64,000 nucleotides of DNA. Source: Patagioenas fasciata (taxonomy: Eukaryota > Chordata > Aves > Columbiformes > Columbidae). Under the pieces are notes generated by a model, which had not been told where the DNA came from, ran no database searches, and saw only the letters and a program-made list of their open reading frames with translations. Location: the NCBI RefSeq assembly GCF_037038585.1, contig NC_092524.1, forward strand, positions 49,065,001 to 49,129,000, written 5' to 3'. The position numbers and the translations under genes were made by a program. This document shows positions 63,720 through 64,000 of the stretch, in pieces; the first letter of the stretch is position 1, and every line of letters begins with the position of its first letter.

Positions 63720-63769
63720 CTGGAGAGCTCCCACTTCTTCTTCTCTTCTGAGAGTCTTCTCTAGTAGCT
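63720..63769 (-). CDS. coiled-coil coding exon nearest the right edge
   Basis: The minus-strand exon follows acceptor TTTTTCATTTTACAG and ends at CTCTCCAG|GTATAC. It enters with two bases, so its first codon is split: the upstream exon, outside the window, ends in phase 1. It encodes LLEKTLRREEVGALQ and exits in phase 0, so it joins the 24-bp exon directly. The residues are charged with Leu/Val at heptad positions, which extends the coiled coil. The start codon and most of the gene lie beyond 64000. Confidence 0.72.
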
Positions 63770-64000
63770 CTGTAAAATGAAAAATGGAACTTATAAATTC
63801 AACTTCCTGTCTCATGGCCTGCCAGGAAAAGGCCTGTGGAAAATAGTGAGTTTTTTGTTCTACAGCTTTCACAACATTCCTTTTCAGCTGATTAAACTAA
63901 TTGATGAAATGTGTCAGCAATATGATCCTTTCCAAGCAAGGGCTGTAGAAGTGACTAAAAAGCAGCCACAAGATGACAGTTTGACTAGGGGTGTGGGGTG
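63770..64000 (-). other. start of the next upstream intron
   Basis: Nothing recognisable; AT-rich sequence running to the window edge. Confidence 0.5.

Noticed and set aside
1-64000. CRISPR arrays, tRNA or rRNA genes, prokaryotic operons, phage modules.
   Set aside because: None seen. Repeats are LINE, mariner or simple-sequence type, and the layout is that of vertebrate intron and intergenic DNA.

Overview
The window looks like nuclear DNA of a sauropsid, most likely a bird. It is AT-rich, has no prokaryote-like gene packing, and its repeats are dominated by CR1 (chicken-repeat-type) LINEs. Several of these end in the avian-style ATTCTGTGATTCT motif. I found no operon, CRISPR array, rRNA or tRNA, and no evidence of a new multi-gene system.

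The one well-supported host gene is on the minus strand. It enters from beyond the right edge and ends near 27.85 kb. Five coding exons join in frame: 63720-63769, 57902-57925, 41894-42007, 38188-38293 and 27851-27963 (stop at 27851-27853). All internal junctions keep phase (0, 0, 0, then 1). They give the last 120 residues or so of a protein with a charged coiled coil followed by a Ser-rich, acidic tail ending in PVVLI. I could not identify the gene. Its introns of about 3.6 to 16 kb fill most of the right 36 kb.

The left 27 kb, downstream of this gene, is mostly intergenic. It holds a cluster of CR1 copies: 9.1-10.0 kb (+), 12.2-12.9 kb (-), 13.8-14.5 kb (+), a near-full-length element at 20.5-24.9 kb (-), and 25.9-26.3 kb (+). 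It also holds a decayed mariner (16.8-17.9 kb), with both terminal inverted repeats, whose transposase resembles the Hsmar1/SETMAR type. A possible 3'-terminal coding exon of another minus-strand gene lies at 377-650, but it is weak.

Within the introns there are further CR1 copies (49.0-49.8, 53.4-53.9 and 59.0-59.4 kb, all +), older CR1/L3-like relics (37.1, 45.8-46.0 and 49.8-50.3 kb), a purine-only minisatellite (53.96-54.10 kb), a perfect 12-bp hairpin, an RFX-like X-box, and a strong acceptor directly abutting a strong donor that could be a recursive splice site or a 3-nt microexon. CR1-derived DNA totals roughly 9 to 10 kb.
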